DNA of 51,406 nucleotides from Oscillospiraceae bacterium (GTDB lineage Bacteria; Bacillota_A; Clostridia; Oscillospirales; Oscillospiraceae): contig JAETOP010000012.1 of NCBI GenBank assembly GCA_021771675.1, positions 1 to 51,406 of the forward strand, read 5' to 3'. A program made the position numbers and the translations under genes. Position 1 is the stretch's first letter; each line of letters begins with the position of its first letter. The notes beneath the pieces were generated by a model. The model had not been told where the DNA came from. It saw only the letters and a list, made by a program, of their open reading frames with translations, and made no database searches. Shown here one piece after another: positions 31,661 through 41,165 of this stretch.

Positions 31661-34600
31661 TTAGTAGCCGGTCTTGGGGAGCGTGGGAGTGGTGGTGTAC
31701 TTGCGGATGATGGTCACCCAGCTTGCCTGAGCCGTCTGCCAAGTACCCTGATATTTGCCGCCCACATCGGCCCGGTTGACGAGCTGATAGCCGTTGACGA
31801 CAGTAGTAAGCACCTGTACGCTCAAGGTGGGCCCAGTTACCGACTGGAAGCCCACCGGCACCGTTCCAAAGTCAAAATAGACATCGGTGACCACCTCTCC
31901 GGCCTGCATGGGGATGGCGTTGAGGGCGAAGGAGTAGTTGTTGCTGGTGAGCAGATTGGAGGCCAATACCTGGTAGCTGGAGGTGTAGTTGGTCTTATAG
32001 AGGATGCGGTAGGTGAGGCGGGCGCTGTAAGTTCCGGTCGTCAAAGTCGTGGCCCGGGCAGCGTCCGTCGGGATACGGTCATGCCAGAAGAAAGACTCCA
32101 GCGGCACATTGGAGGTGTTGGCCACGGTAATGTCGTAGCGCATCTGGTTTCCAGCCAGCACCTCGGCGTTGCCCCGCTTGGTGATAGTCACACCCAGATT
32201 GGCGGGCTTGTCATAGGCGGAGAGTTTGATGATTTGGCCCGGATATTCCAGGGTTTCATCAAACACCGTGGCGTCTACCTGCCAGTAGGCCGGGGCTGTG
32301 ACCTCTTTAATCTTATAGCGATTTAAGGGTAAGGGCTTGGAGGCGGCTACACCTCTTGCGTCCGTGGTGATGTAGTCCACCACCTTGCCGCTTCGGGCCT
32401 CGCTGATCTCGTAGACTGCGCCCTGAAGCGGCGTACCTGCCGGAGTACCGGTGATGGGATTGGCCTCAGCAGCGTACTTATAGACTTGGATTTGTCCGGT
32501 GATAGGCGTATTTTCCCATTCGATGGTCTTGGTCTGGCCGGCAGCAAGATAGACGGTCTTATACTCCTTGTCCAGCTCGTAGCCGGGGGCCGCCTCCAAC
32601 TCCCGCAGCAGGAACTTCTGATCTCTATCCACAGTCAGGCCACGGAGATAAACATATCCGTCCTGATCGGTGGTGACTTCCTTCAGCGGCTTTCCAGAGC
32701 TGTCGTAGAGGACAAATTTGACACCATAGATGCCCTCGCCCGTGGTGCTGTCGGTCTTGTGGATGATAATACCGCCCAGAGGCTCATTGGTAACGGTCTT
32801 GGAAACCGTCTTGCCATCTTTGATGGTGAAGTAGATTGGGGTGGAGTCCAGTTTGAAGTCGCTCGGGCAATCCACCTCTACGGCGTAATAAGCCCCATCT
32901 TCCAGCTCCAAATAGGCCCGGCCCCGCTTATCCGTGGTAATAGTGTCGATGAGAGCATCGTCTGTGCGGCGGATCTCGAAGGTCACATTGGGGATGCGCT
33001 CGGATTTATCGGCGGCGTTGACCTTGATGAGCTCAATACCGCCGACAGGCTGGTTCCAGAAGGTGAGAGATTGGACAGCGCCTTCTTTGATGAGGATGGA
33101 CTGGGGCTGGCCGTCCAGCAGGTAACCGCTTACTGTTTTGACTTCCTGTACTTTGACCGTAGTTCCGGGAGTAAGGCCGGTGACCACAATGCGGCCATTT
33201 TCATCACTCACATACTGGCCGTTGTTGGGGCCAATCACCTTTCCGCTGGAATCGGTGATCTGGAATGTCACTCCGGCCAGCGGCTCATTTTTGGTTCCTT
33301 CAATGTACTTATAAATATAGAGGGTGGTCTTGGGAGTGTTGTAGAAAGTCAGGGTCTGGGTATCGTCTGGATTGACCACCACCGTCTGGGTTTTGGTATT
33401 GGGGTCAATGATATAGTTGGGCAGCGTGGCGGTTTCCGTAACTACCAGTGTCCCAGACACCTGAGTGATGGTGATTTTGCCATCCTTATCGGTCTTATAG
33501 ATGCCGTTGGAGGACAGCTTGCCATCCTCGGTGTCCACCACCCGGCCATCGGAGTAGCGGATTTCAAATTCCACGCCCTCCAGCGGCTGCCCGGTGACGG
33601 AATCCTTCTTCAAGATCACCAGAGACCCCTTGGGTTGGTTGCGGAACTCCAGCACCGCGGCCTGCCCTGCCTTGACCGTAATGGTCTGGGCGGTATCGTC
33701 CAGCAGGTAGCCATCCTTTGCCCGGCTTTCCTTTACGACCAGTGTGGTACCGGGGTCGATTCCCTCAATGGTAAAGCTGCCGCTGCTGTCCGTGACAAAT
33801 ATCCCGTTGGTGTTGCCTACATAGCTGCCATCTGCTTTGACCACAGTAAACTCCACATCGGAGAGAGGCGCATGGGTGGCAGCGTCGATTTTCTTGACCG
33901 TGAGGGAGCCCTTGGGTGCATTGCCAAAATAGAGCTGCACCACATCCTGCTCCTCGCCGGAGATATAGGCGGTCTGGGGAGCGGTGTCGATCACATGATC
34001 GCTGTCAGAGGCCAGTTCCTCTACCACATAAGTCCCTGCTTTGAGGGAAGTGAGCGTAAAAGAGCCGTTGGCCGAAGTTTTGTAGGTGCCAATGACCGTG
34101 CCGCCGGTACCGGAGGTGCCGCCCAGATACTTGACCTGAAATACCGCGCCCTCCACGGCGGCTCCGGTGACAGAATCGTATTTGTAGACCACCAGAGCAG
34201 ACAAGGGCGTATTCTCAAAAACCAGAGTCTTCGTGGTGCCGGCCTTGATGTAGCACTCCTGGGCGGCCGAATCCTTGATGCTGTAGCCCGTTTTCGGGGC
34301 CTCCTCCGTCACCTTGAACCAGCCGTCCTGAAGATTGTCGAGCCAGAATTGACCGTTTTCGTCAGTATAGTAGTAGCCCAGATCATTGATCTCACCGGTG
34401 AAGGTATTGTTGGAGGCATAGACCACATGGAATTTGACACCCTGGAGCGGGTCGCCGGTAATGGAGTCCACTTTCTGCACCAGCAAACCGGGCTTGGGGT
34501 AATTCTGGAAACGCACTGTCCCCAGCTTATTGGGAACAAGGGTAATCAGCTCATGCTTATCGCTGATGAGGTAATTGTCGGGAACGGACTGCTCCCAAAT

Positions 34601-37564
34601 TTCTACCACACCCGGCTCCATATCCTCCAGAAAGATCTCGCCGTTGGCGTCGGTGGCCTCGGTGGTGATCGTGCGGCCATCCGCCATTTTGACCGTAAAG
34701 GTGACGCCTGCCACCGGCTCACCGCTGACCGCATCGGTCTTTACGATTTTCAGGTCGGGCTTGGCCTCGTTATTGACCACCAGCTGGGACTCCCGGCCGG
34801 GGAACAGCTCCACATGGTATTCGGTATCGTTCTTCACATAGCCTGACGGAGCCTCCAGTTCCTGCACGGACAGCACGCCCGGCTCCATGCCCTCCAGCAC
34901 GATGCGGCCGTCTGTCCCTGTCACTCTGTCCAGATAATGAGTTCCATCTTCGATGTAGGAGATTCGGAAGGTAGCCCCGGCCAGATATTCGCCGGTGTTG
35001 GGGTCATATTTCACAATGACCAGCGAGGGCTTGCGGGTATTGGTAAACACAAAGGAGGCGTCCTCATCCGGATTGAGCTGGATAATACGCACCCCATCGT
35101 CGATCAGGTAGCCATCCGGCCCTGCCAGTTCCCGCACTTCATAGGCCGAGGGTTCCAAGTCCGACAGGTCGATTTCTCCGTTCAGGTCGGTCAGAAATTC
35201 CTGACGGTAGCTACCGCCCACCTGTTTGATCTCAAAGCGGACATTCGGAATGGGCTCCAGTGTCTGGCTGTCCACCTTAATAAGATGGATCCCCGGCTTT
35301 AACTGATTAAAGAACACCAGCGTCTGGGTTTCCTGCTGGCCGGCCTTCAGCTCGATTTGCTGGGGCGTAGAATTGACCACATGAGAGTGGTCAGCGGCGA
35401 TTTCTTTTGCGAGGTAAGTCCCCGGCTCCAAATTATAGAGTGAGATTTCCCCGTTTGCATTGGTGGTCTGGGTGTCGAACAGCACGCCGTCCTTATAGAT
35501 TTCAAAGGTGACGCCGGAGAGCCGATTGCCGCTCTTCTGGTCATACTTGATGATCCGCAGGCTGGGGTTATTATAGTTCTCAATGACCAGCATCGGGTCA
35601 TCCTTGGTCTGGGGATCATAGGGGTCCACATAGATGCCGTGGCGAGTACGGTCGAGTTGATAACCCTCTGGGGCAATCCGCTCCTCGAACTCAAAATACC
35701 CTTCCCCAGACACAATGGGGAAGCGGATCTCACCGGCATCATCCGTGGTGGCAGAGCCGATCTTTTCCCCATCCTTATAGATGTCAAAGACGGCTCCGGG
35801 CAGCGAGATGCCGGTCACGCCGTCTACTTTGGAAACCACGATAGTCGGCTGACGCACATTCTGGAAGGTGAGCAGAACATCCTTTGTCCCGTCCCACTCC
35901 ACAGTTTGAATAGAGGTGTCCTTCTCATATCCTGTGGGGCTGCGCTCCTCCGAAACCCGGTAGCTTCCGTAGGGAAGTTCATCTCCGGCAAACTCCAGCA
36001 TTCCATCAAAGCCTGTGGTGCCGGTAGTTACATAGGAGCCGTCAATCTGTTCAAACTTGAATACAGCTCCCTGAAGAGCAGAGCCGTTCTGGGCGTCGAT
36101 CTTCTTGAGCGTAAAGTGATGCTCGGTATCATCTTGAACGGTGACGAAGGCCGCCTGGCCGGCGGTGAGGGTGATATTGCGGGGAGCCACAATGGAGAAG
36201 CCCTTGGGGGCCTTTGTCTCCGAGAGAACATAGCTCTCATCGACAGGCAGATCCGTCCAGGTTACAAGTCCCGTCCCATCGCTGATGCCGGTTTTGACCG
36301 TACCGTTGCTGCCCACCAGAGTAAACTCGGCCCCCTCCAAAGGCATGGCGCCGCCGTCCACCTTCTGGATTTGGAGACTGGCGGTTTCCAGGATTACATC
36401 GGAGGTCGCCCACTGGATATTGGCCTCAGTGAATTTCCCCACATAGTTGGGGTCTGCAATGATATAGCTCTGCTCGCTGGCGTCGGGATTATGGGCCAGA
36501 TACAGGTTGTACTGGGTAATGACAGCGTAGGCGTTGACTTTGATACTGCCGGAGTCGGCTACATTATCCACTGGGATGCAGATTTTGAACGCCCCAGTAT
36601 AGGCGCTGCCGTTTGCGTTGAGGGAGGTGGACTCCGCTTTGGGGGTGGGGACCTCATACATAGTAGCGCCCCATTGCTGTCGGGAATCGAGGGCCTGATT
36701 GCTGGCGTCCACGAAGATCGTCCCGGTGGGAGCATCCATGGAATAGACCAAAATCATATAGTCGTTGGGGTAGGTGCTGGTGGCGCTGTCCACATACATG
36801 AGCCGGGTGTAGTATTCCTTCCCGTTGATGGTTTCCTTTCGGATTCCAGCGACACCCTTCTGCGCCGCGCCCGCAAGCCCGTCCTCATCATTTACAGTGA
36901 GAGAATTTCCCAGACTGTTTTTTTCCATGTGGAAGTAGAGGCCGGTATAAAGCTGTTTTGTCCATCCCTGAGCCAATTTTAGGATGGCTACCACAGACTG
37001 GTAGACCCGAATCTGCTGGGCGTCCGAACTGGGCTTGACCAGTGTGGCTCTGCCGGCGGTGAAAGAGGTATCCGCCACTGCCAACTGGCCGCAGGTGGCC
37101 CAAATCGCCAACTGAGTGGCGTAGGCATATTCATCGGTTGTTAAATTGGCAATACCCTGAATCTCCGGATGGAGGCTTTTGAACTGTTCCAAAGTGCGCT
37201 GGGGGTAGCCGTTGGCGAAGGCGCCCATGGTCTGGGGATTGCGGTCATACCGCCCCGTGATTTGGAGCCGCTTGGTGGGGCTGACCATATTCAGACCCCA
37301 GTTGACGCAGTACGCCGGGCCAGTGATGTTATCGTTGGAGGTATAAGTCCAGGCCGAACCACCAATGGTACCGCCGGTGGACTTGCTGAGGATGTGCAGG
37401 TTGGTCCCCTTGGAAATGGTGACGGAGGTACTGGCATCGCCAAGGGATTTGTCCGACGCCGGCGTTACTTCCGCAGCGGAAGCGGGGAATACTGCCAGAG
37501 AAAGCATGGTTGCTACCGCCAGCAGCATGGAAAGAAAGCGCTGTTTCTTGTGCTTTATTTGCAT
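31661..37564 (-). CDS. Giant thioester- and CnaB-repeat surface adhesin (SpaA-type), LPKTG end
   Basis: 1967 residues from an ATG with an AAGGGAG site. Signal peptide (1-31, cut near ASA-AEV). Then a thioester domain: 'GPAYCVNWGLN' (Cys86) and 'ATQLAIWATC' (Gln151), the Cys and Gln motifs of the TED family that cross-link inside the protein and can react with host or partner surfaces. From about 395 come roughly 15 tandem CnaB/SpaA modules, each opening with a 'K.D..TG..L.GV.FE' type strand that supplies the isopeptide Lys. A DUF11-like domain follows (about 1770-1950). The protein ends TPTLPKTGY: a sortase motif with no hydrophobic anchor after it. It is the last gene of the conjugation/surface operon, after sortase and transglutaminase-like genes. 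Confidence 0.9.
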   Translation of the reverse strand: MQIKHKKQRFLSMLLAVATMLSLAVFPASAAEVTPASDKSLGDASTSVTISKGTNLHILSKSTGGTIGGSAWTYTSNDNITGPAYCVNWGLNMVSPTKRLQITGRYDRNPQTMGAFANGYPQRTLEQFKSLHPEIQGIANLTTDEYAYATQLAIWATCGQLAVADTSFTAGRATLVKPSSDAQQIRVYQSVVAILKLAQGWTKQLYTGLYFHMEKNSLGNSLTVNDEDGLAGAAQKGVAGIRKETINGKEYYTRLMYVDSATSTYPNDYMILVYSMDAPTGTIFVDASNQALDSRQQWGATMYEVPTPKAESTSLNANGSAYTGAFKICIPVDNVADSGSIKVNAYAVITQYNLYLAHNPDASEQSYIIADPNYVGKFTEANIQWATSDVILETASLQIQKVDGGAMPLEGAEFTLVGSNGTVKTGISDGTGLVTWTDLPVDESYVLSETKAPKGFSIVAPRNITLTAGQAAFVTVQDDTEHHFTLKKIDAQNGSALQGAVFKFEQIDGSYVTTGTTGFDGMLEFAGDELPYGSYRVSEERSPTGYEKDTSIQTVEWDGTKDVLLTFQNVRQPTIVVSKVDGVTGISLPGAVFDIYKDGEKIGSATTDDAGEIRFPIVSGEGYFEFEERIAPEGYQLDRTRHGIYVDPYDPQTKDDPMLVIENYNNPSLRIIKYDQKSGNRLSGVTFEIYKDGVLFDTQTTNANGEISLYNLEPGTYLAKEIAADHSHVVNSTPQQIELKAGQQETQTLVFFNQLKPGIHLIKVDSQTLEPIPNVRFEIKQVGGSYRQEFLTDLNGEIDLSDLEPSAYEVRELAGPDGYLIDDGVRIIQLNPDEDASFVFTNTRKPSLVIVKYDPNTGEYLAGATFRISYIEDGTHYLDRVTGTDGRIVLEGMEPGVLSVQELEAPSGYVKNDTEYHVELFPGRESQLVVNNEAKPDLKIVKTDAVSGEPVAGVTFTVKMADGRTITTEATDANGEIFLEDMEPGVVEIWEQSVPDNYLISDKHELITLVPNKLGTVRFQNYPKPGLLVQKVDSITGDPLQGVKFHVVYASNNTFTGEINDLGYYYTDENGQFWLDNLQDGWFKVTEEAPKTGYSIKDSAAQECYIKAGTTKTLVFENTPLSALVVYKYDSVTGAAVEGAVFQVKYLGGTSGTGGTVIGTYKTSANGSFTLTSLKAGTYVVEELASDSDHVIDTAPQTAYISGEEQDVVQLYFGNAPKGSLTVKKIDAATHAPLSDVEFTVVKADGSYVGNTNGIFVTDSSGSFTIEGIDPGTTLVVKESRAKDGYLLDDTAQTITVKAGQAAVLEFRNQPKGSLVILKKDSVTGQPLEGVEFEIRYSDGRVVDTEDGKLSSNGIYKTDKDGKITITQVSGTLVVTETATLPNYIIDPNTKTQTVVVNPDDTQTLTFYNTPKTTLYIYKYIEGTKNEPLAGVTFQITDSSGKVIGPNNGQYVSDENGRIVVTGLTPGTTVKVQEVKTVSGYLLDGQPQSILIKEGAVQSLTFWNQPVGGIELIKVNAADKSERIPNVTFEIRRTDDALIDTITTDKRGRAYLELEDGAYYAVEVDCPSDFKLDSTPIYFTIKDGKTVSKTVTNEPLGGIIIHKTDSTTGEGIYGVKFVLYDSSGKPLKEVTTDQDGYVYLRGLTVDRDQKFLLRELEAAPGYELDKEYKTVYLAAGQTKTIEWENTPITGQIQVYKYAAEANPITGTPAGTPLQGAVYEISEARSGKVVDYITTDARGVAASKPLPLNRYKIKEVTAPAYWQVDATVFDETLEYPGQIIKLSAYDKPANLGVTITKRGNAEVLAGNQMRYDITVANTSNVPLESFFWHDRIPTDAARATTLTTGTYSARLTYRILYKTNYTSSYQVLASNLLTSNNYSFALNAIPMQAGEVVTDVYFDFGTVPVGFQSVTGPTLSVQVLTTVVNGYQLVNRADVGGKYQGTWQTAQASWVTIIRKYTTTPTLPKTGY

Positions 37565-37594
37565 GAAAACTCCCTTCTGCCCAAAAATGGGCGC

Positions 37595-37626
37595 AAAAAA
37601 GGAGGGCCGCCTTTCAGCGGCTCTCC
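37595..37626 (-). terminator. Terminator or attenuator between the transglutaminase-like gene and the adhesin gene
   Basis: 10-bp stem (GGAGGGCCGC with GCGGCTCTCC, one G-T pair), 6-base loop and six T residues on the minus strand. Only 30 bases separate it from the adhesin start, with no room for a full promoter, so the giant adhesin probably depends on partial readthrough. Confidence 0.82.
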
Positions 37627-37654
37627 CTCATGGCAGACGGAATATCCCGTCTTG

Positions 37655-39073
37655 TTATTTTATTGTAGAGCCGGGAACTAAAAGCTCCCGTGCGAATTGA
37701 ACTGCCTGTGGCATCGTGTCCTCAAATGCCGCATCTGTGCTGAGCAGATAGTAATTTCTGCTGGAAACGGCATCATTATAGGTAACATCCACCGTGAGCC
37801 ATTGTCCGTCAACATAGACCTCATTCCAACTGTGATTTCCAGTTCTGGACGACGCTATGATACAAGGGATATTGGCCGCCCCACACAGAAAGGCAAAAGC
37901 CGAACTGTAGTTGGCACAGACGCCATAGACCGGAGTTGTATGCGGGGTAAAAATATCTTGCAGCGTGCCTTTGTTTTCCTTGCCATAATCCAGCAGATCG
38001 CACAGGTAGTCATTGAACGCAAGAATCTTTTCCCGATCCGTTTTGCCTTCAAGGGCTGCCAGCTTGGGTTGGATGAGCAATAAGACCTCTTGGGCAGGTG
38101 CGATTTCATGAGCCTTGATGATGGTATATCCGGGGAACTCATACTGGTTCCTGGTGTATGGCTCTGCATCCAAATAGTAGTTATACATACCGTTGATGTG
38201 GCCCAGCACAGAGCAAAAGGCTTCAAAGTCCTCTTCCGGCTGGTTGGGGGCCAGAGTATGGGCGTACAGGTAGCTGGGATTGAAGTTGCTTTCGTCATTC
38301 CCCGCCAAAATCGCCTCCCTGTCTACAATGCTCTGCCGGATGGCGTTGTACCACCCACGGGTGTAGCAGCCAGTGAAGATGTCGGGATTGGCAGCTTGAC
38401 TAAAATCCTCCCGGCTCCAGTCTGCCTGCGTAATGGTCTTGCCGGTGATTGTCCCGTCCGCGGCATAGGTAATGCCCTCGGCCTGAGAGTGAAACTGTTC
38501 GGACGGAGCTTCCGTCTGTTTTTGGAGCGCCGAGCAGATCAGCACAGCCATATCGCCCCTGTTGATTGCCGCAGAGCGGGCGGCGGCCTCGCTTAAAAAT
38601 CCCTGTGCCACCGCATAATCGCAGGCAGTATCATAGGTCCAGACAGTCCCTTCCCCTTCGGTATAACCGCAGGTGCGAAATACCACCGTACAGGCAGCGG
38701 CCGGAGTTACCGGGTCGCTCGCTCCGTATTTTCCATTCCCGTACCCTCTGACCAGCAGAGTGGCAGTGCAGTACCCCACATAGGGCTTGGCCCACATGGG
38801 AACATCATCAAAGTAACAGGCCCAGGTGTATAGATTGGGATCCACCTGTCCCTCTCCGTGGAGCCGGGTCAGGATGACCGCCAGTTCCGCCCGGGTGAGA
38901 TTTTTGTCCAGCATAAGGTTGCCGGAGCCATCTCCCAGATAGACGCCTAACCTCTGAAGCTGGGCGCCGGCCTCTTCCGGGGTCAGTTTCGGGGCTGCCG
39001 CATAGACGGGACTGATAATGATGGTGCTGAAGAGAATTGCCGCCAGCAAAACAGATGCGAGCCTGTGTTTCAT
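37655..39073 (-). CDS. Secreted SLH / transglutaminase-like protein
   Basis: 472 residues from an ATG with a GAGGAGG site. Signal peptide (1-25). SLH-like modules at about 30-180 ('LTRAELAVILTRLHGEG', 'YGNGKYGASDPVTPAAACTV'). The C-terminal part is a transglutaminase-like cysteine protease fold: Cys in 'VYGVCANYSSAFAFLC' (about 385), His in 'GNHSWNEVYVDGQW' (about 414) and Asp in 'LTVDVTYND' (about 428), the usual order of the triad. It is expected outside the cell, fixed to wall polymers. It may cross-link or trim surface proteins; the nearby adhesin is a possible substrate. Substrate not proven. Confidence 0.85.
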   Translation of the reverse strand: MKHRLASVLLAAILFSTIIISPVYAAAPKLTPEEAGAQLQRLGVYLGDGSGNLMLDKNLTRAELAVILTRLHGEGQVDPNLYTWACYFDDVPMWAKPYVGYCTATLLVRGYGNGKYGASDPVTPAAACTVVFRTCGYTEGEGTVWTYDTACDYAVAQGFLSEAAARSAAINRGDMAVLICSALQKQTEAPSEQFHSQAEGITYAADGTITGKTITQADWSREDFSQAANPDIFTGCYTRGWYNAIRQSIVDREAILAGNDESNFNPSYLYAHTLAPNQPEEDFEAFCSVLGHINGMYNYYLDAEPYTRNQYEFPGYTIIKAHEIAPAQEVLLLIQPKLAALEGKTDREKILAFNDYLCDLLDYGKENKGTLQDIFTPHTTPVYGVCANYSSAFAFLCGAANIPCIIASSRTGNHSWNEVYVDGQWLTVDVTYNDAVSSRNYYLLSTDAAFEDTMPQAVQFARELLVPGSTIK

Positions 39074-39176
39074 TGTGCTACCTCCTCGACATTAGATACA
39101 ACTGTTTTTTTATTATATCATACCTATACGCAAAGAGGAAAGGACACTGCAACACAGGCTCCTATGCCGAAGCCGC

Positions 39177-39992
39177 TTAGGTTTTCTCCACCGCCTGCAC
39201 GACCCACCTGCGGCTGGAATCACCGGCCACGCAAGTAATGAGGGTAATACGGTTATCTGCTGTGGGCTGGAGATAACTCCAGTCGCTGTTGCCGATGGTG
39301 GTGACGGTCTTGACCTCATAGGTTCGGGTACCTTGGGAGGTGGTATAGGTGACGGTATCGCCCACCTTCAAATCTTTGATTTTACCAATCACATAGGTGG
39401 CGCCCCGGTTGTGGCCGCAGATCCCCACACAGCCATCCCACACGGAGGTGCTGGAAAAATGGCCTACGCCTTTGTTCATGCTGGCGGTAGTCTCACCCTC
39501 CCAGACATAGTATTTCTTGATGCCGATGGCTGGGATGGAGATATAGCCCACCGCACCGTTGGACAACTTGAAATCCTCGGTCAGTGCGGTAAAAGCGGCC
39601 ACAGGAGGCAGGGTACTCCCGGTCGAAGTGTTGGGGATGACGGTTCCAGTGCTGGAGCCGTCAGGCAGCACAGGCGAAACGGCATCGGTCACACCGTAGC
39701 CGCCCGGGACAGTGGTAGATACCGTCTGCTGGAGGCCGGGGAGCGGGATCTTCTCCATCACGCCGGTCTGAGTGGTGCTGAAGCTGCCATAGGGCAGCTC
39801 GGGAATCTGATAGTCCACGATATTGTGGCCACCGTAATTGTATTGGCTTCCATAGACCTCTTCATAGGAGGTGCTGTCGTAGTAGTCCGCAGGGGCTGTC
39901 GTGGTGAAAGAGTAATCTGCGGCTGATGCGCTGACAGTCAGGAGCGAGAACAAAACAGTGAGAGCCAAAAACAGAGCAGGCAGACGCTTCAT
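39177..39992 (-). CDS. Sortase with secretory signal peptide
   Basis: 271 residues from an ATG that overlaps the previous stop (ATGA), with an AGGAGG site. Signal peptide with a clear cleavage site (LTVSASA-ADY), then a Ser/Thr/Tyr-rich linker of about 110 residues, then the sortase beta-barrel: 'GYISIPAIGIKKYYVWEG', His in 'GICGHNRG' (about 194), Cys in 'ITLITCVAG' (about 252) and Arg in 'SSRRWVVQA' (about 261). All three catalytic residues are present. It would attach proteins with an LPXTG-like motif, and the adhesin with LPKTG two genes downstream is the obvious client. It has no C-terminal membrane helix, and the N-terminal one looks cleavable, which is unusual for sortases. Confidence 0.87.
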   Translation of the reverse strand: MKRLPALFLALTVLFSLLTVSASAADYSFTTTAPADYYDSTSYEEVYGSQYNYGGHNIVDYQIPELPYGSFSTTQTGVMEKIPLPGLQQTVSTTVPGGYGVTDAVSPVLPDGSSTGTVIPNTSTGSTLPPVAAFTALTEDFKLSNGAVGYISIPAIGIKKYYVWEGETTASMNKGVGHFSSTSVWDGCVGICGHNRGATYVIGKIKDLKVGDTVTYTTSQGTRTYEVKTVTTIGNSDWSYLQPTADNRITLITCVAGDSSRRWVVQAVEKT

Positions 39993-41152
39993 TTCAGCAC
40001 CTCCTTGGTATCGGGGACAGCGGCCCCATCTTCGGGAAGCTGAAATTCATGCCAGTCGTCTTTATGACCGCTCCCCAGCACATAGGAATACTCGCCGCTG
40101 GGACAGAGTACGCAGACGGTCATGCCGGACATCTTTTTAAGCGCCCTGCGCTTGACCTCGATGGCAACGGTGGCCCCGGCGGAGAGATTGAGGCGGCGGA
40201 GGTCTACAGTAGGAGCCTCCACTTTGATCTTCTGCCGGTCAATGAGTTTGTAGTCATTGCTGTCCTCGGCGGGGATAAAGATATTGACATTCTTCTGGCG
40301 GATGCGCAGGGCCAGCATCACCAGAAAAGCAACCACCAGCAGGCCAATGACAAAAAGTGTGATCCCCAGAGAATTGCCGTGCAGGAAAGAGCCAATGCCA
40401 GACGGCTGGAGTTCGGAAGTCGAGGGAATGATCTCGGTGCCGGTATAGACCACCGTGTAGGTCACATCTTTTATTCCGGAGGACATCACTTCACCAACAT
40501 AGTCGGCGGTAGTAATATAGCCGGTAGCCACCTGATAGCTGCTGGAGCCGGAGTAGGTAGCGACGGCCTGATATTGGCATGGCACCAGAGCCTCGCCCAC
40601 CAGAGCGGTGGCCGTGACCTGCCACTCCACATTAGCGAGGGCGAGTGTCTTGCCGTTCTTTACGGTGGTGGCGGGGATATAGGACATATCGTTCCGATCC
40701 AGGCCGCCGATCACTTTTGTTTCGGTGACGGTACTGGAGCGGTTGGCATATCCAGCGGCCTCGGTGGACAGTGTGGTGTGATCCAGAGCCAGCGTCCCGG
40801 TATATTCGCCATCGTCATAGGCAATGGTAGGAACCAATTCCGCCAGAATTGCACTCAAATCCTTCTTGGATGTCTCCACAGTGACGGTCTGCGTCACCGT
40901 TTTGACCTCTTGATAGGGGTGCTCCTCCTTGGTTGTGTAGGCCCATGTGTACCGGAAGCCCTCGTACTCAATGGACTCCTCTTTGAGCGTATCCGGGTCA
41001 ATGTCCGGATCCAGTGTGTAGGTCAGGACTGCCCTCTGTTGACCATTCAGGTTCTCAAAACGCATGGAGGCCGGGGTTTCGGCGGCCAATGCAGTGGAGG
41101 CCAGTGACAGGATCAGCAGGAGGCAGAGAAAAAGATGTCTCAAATGCTTCAC
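39989..41152 (-). CDS. Exported single-pass membrane protein of the conjugation/surface module
   Basis: About 387 residues from a GTG with AAAGGAG 9 bases upstream; the frame extends further into the previous gene without a site. Signal peptide (about 1-23, 'ASTALAAE'). The outside domain is about 230 residues, beta-rich with repeated 'TVTQTVTVET' and 'YTVVYTGTEI' strands. A membrane helix follows at about 250-275 ('LGITLFVIGLLVVAFLVMLA'). The C-terminal cytosolic domain is about 110 residues ('PTVDLRRLNLSAGATVAIEV'). No family recognised. It lies between the S1-like gene and sortase and overlaps the sortase start. Confidence 0.72.
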   Translation of the reverse strand: MKHLRHLFLCLLLILSLASTALAAETPASMRFENLNGQQRAVLTYTLDPDIDPDTLKEESIEYEGFRYTWAYTTKEEHPYQEVKTVTQTVTVETSKKDLSAILAELVPTIAYDDGEYTGTLALDHTTLSTEAAGYANRSSTVTETKVIGGLDRNDMSYIPATTVKNGKTLALANVEWQVTATALVGEALVPCQYQAVATYSGSSSYQVATGYITTADYVGEVMSSGIKDVTYTVVYTGTEIIPSTSELQPSGIGSFLHGNSLGITLFVIGLLVVAFLVMLALRIRQKNVNIFIPAEDSNDYKLIDRQKIKVEAPTVDLRRLNLSAGATVAIEVKRRALKKMSGMTVCVLCPSGEYSYVLGSGHKDDWHEFQLPEDGAAVPDTKEVLK

Positions 41153-41165
41153 AATGCAATCTCCT

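Noticed and set aside
32486..36982. Long plus-strand frames (786 and 447 codons) opposite the adhesin gene
   Set aside because: Antisense shadows of the repetitive CnaB coding sequence; the minus-strand protein has a clear signal peptide, domains and terminator.
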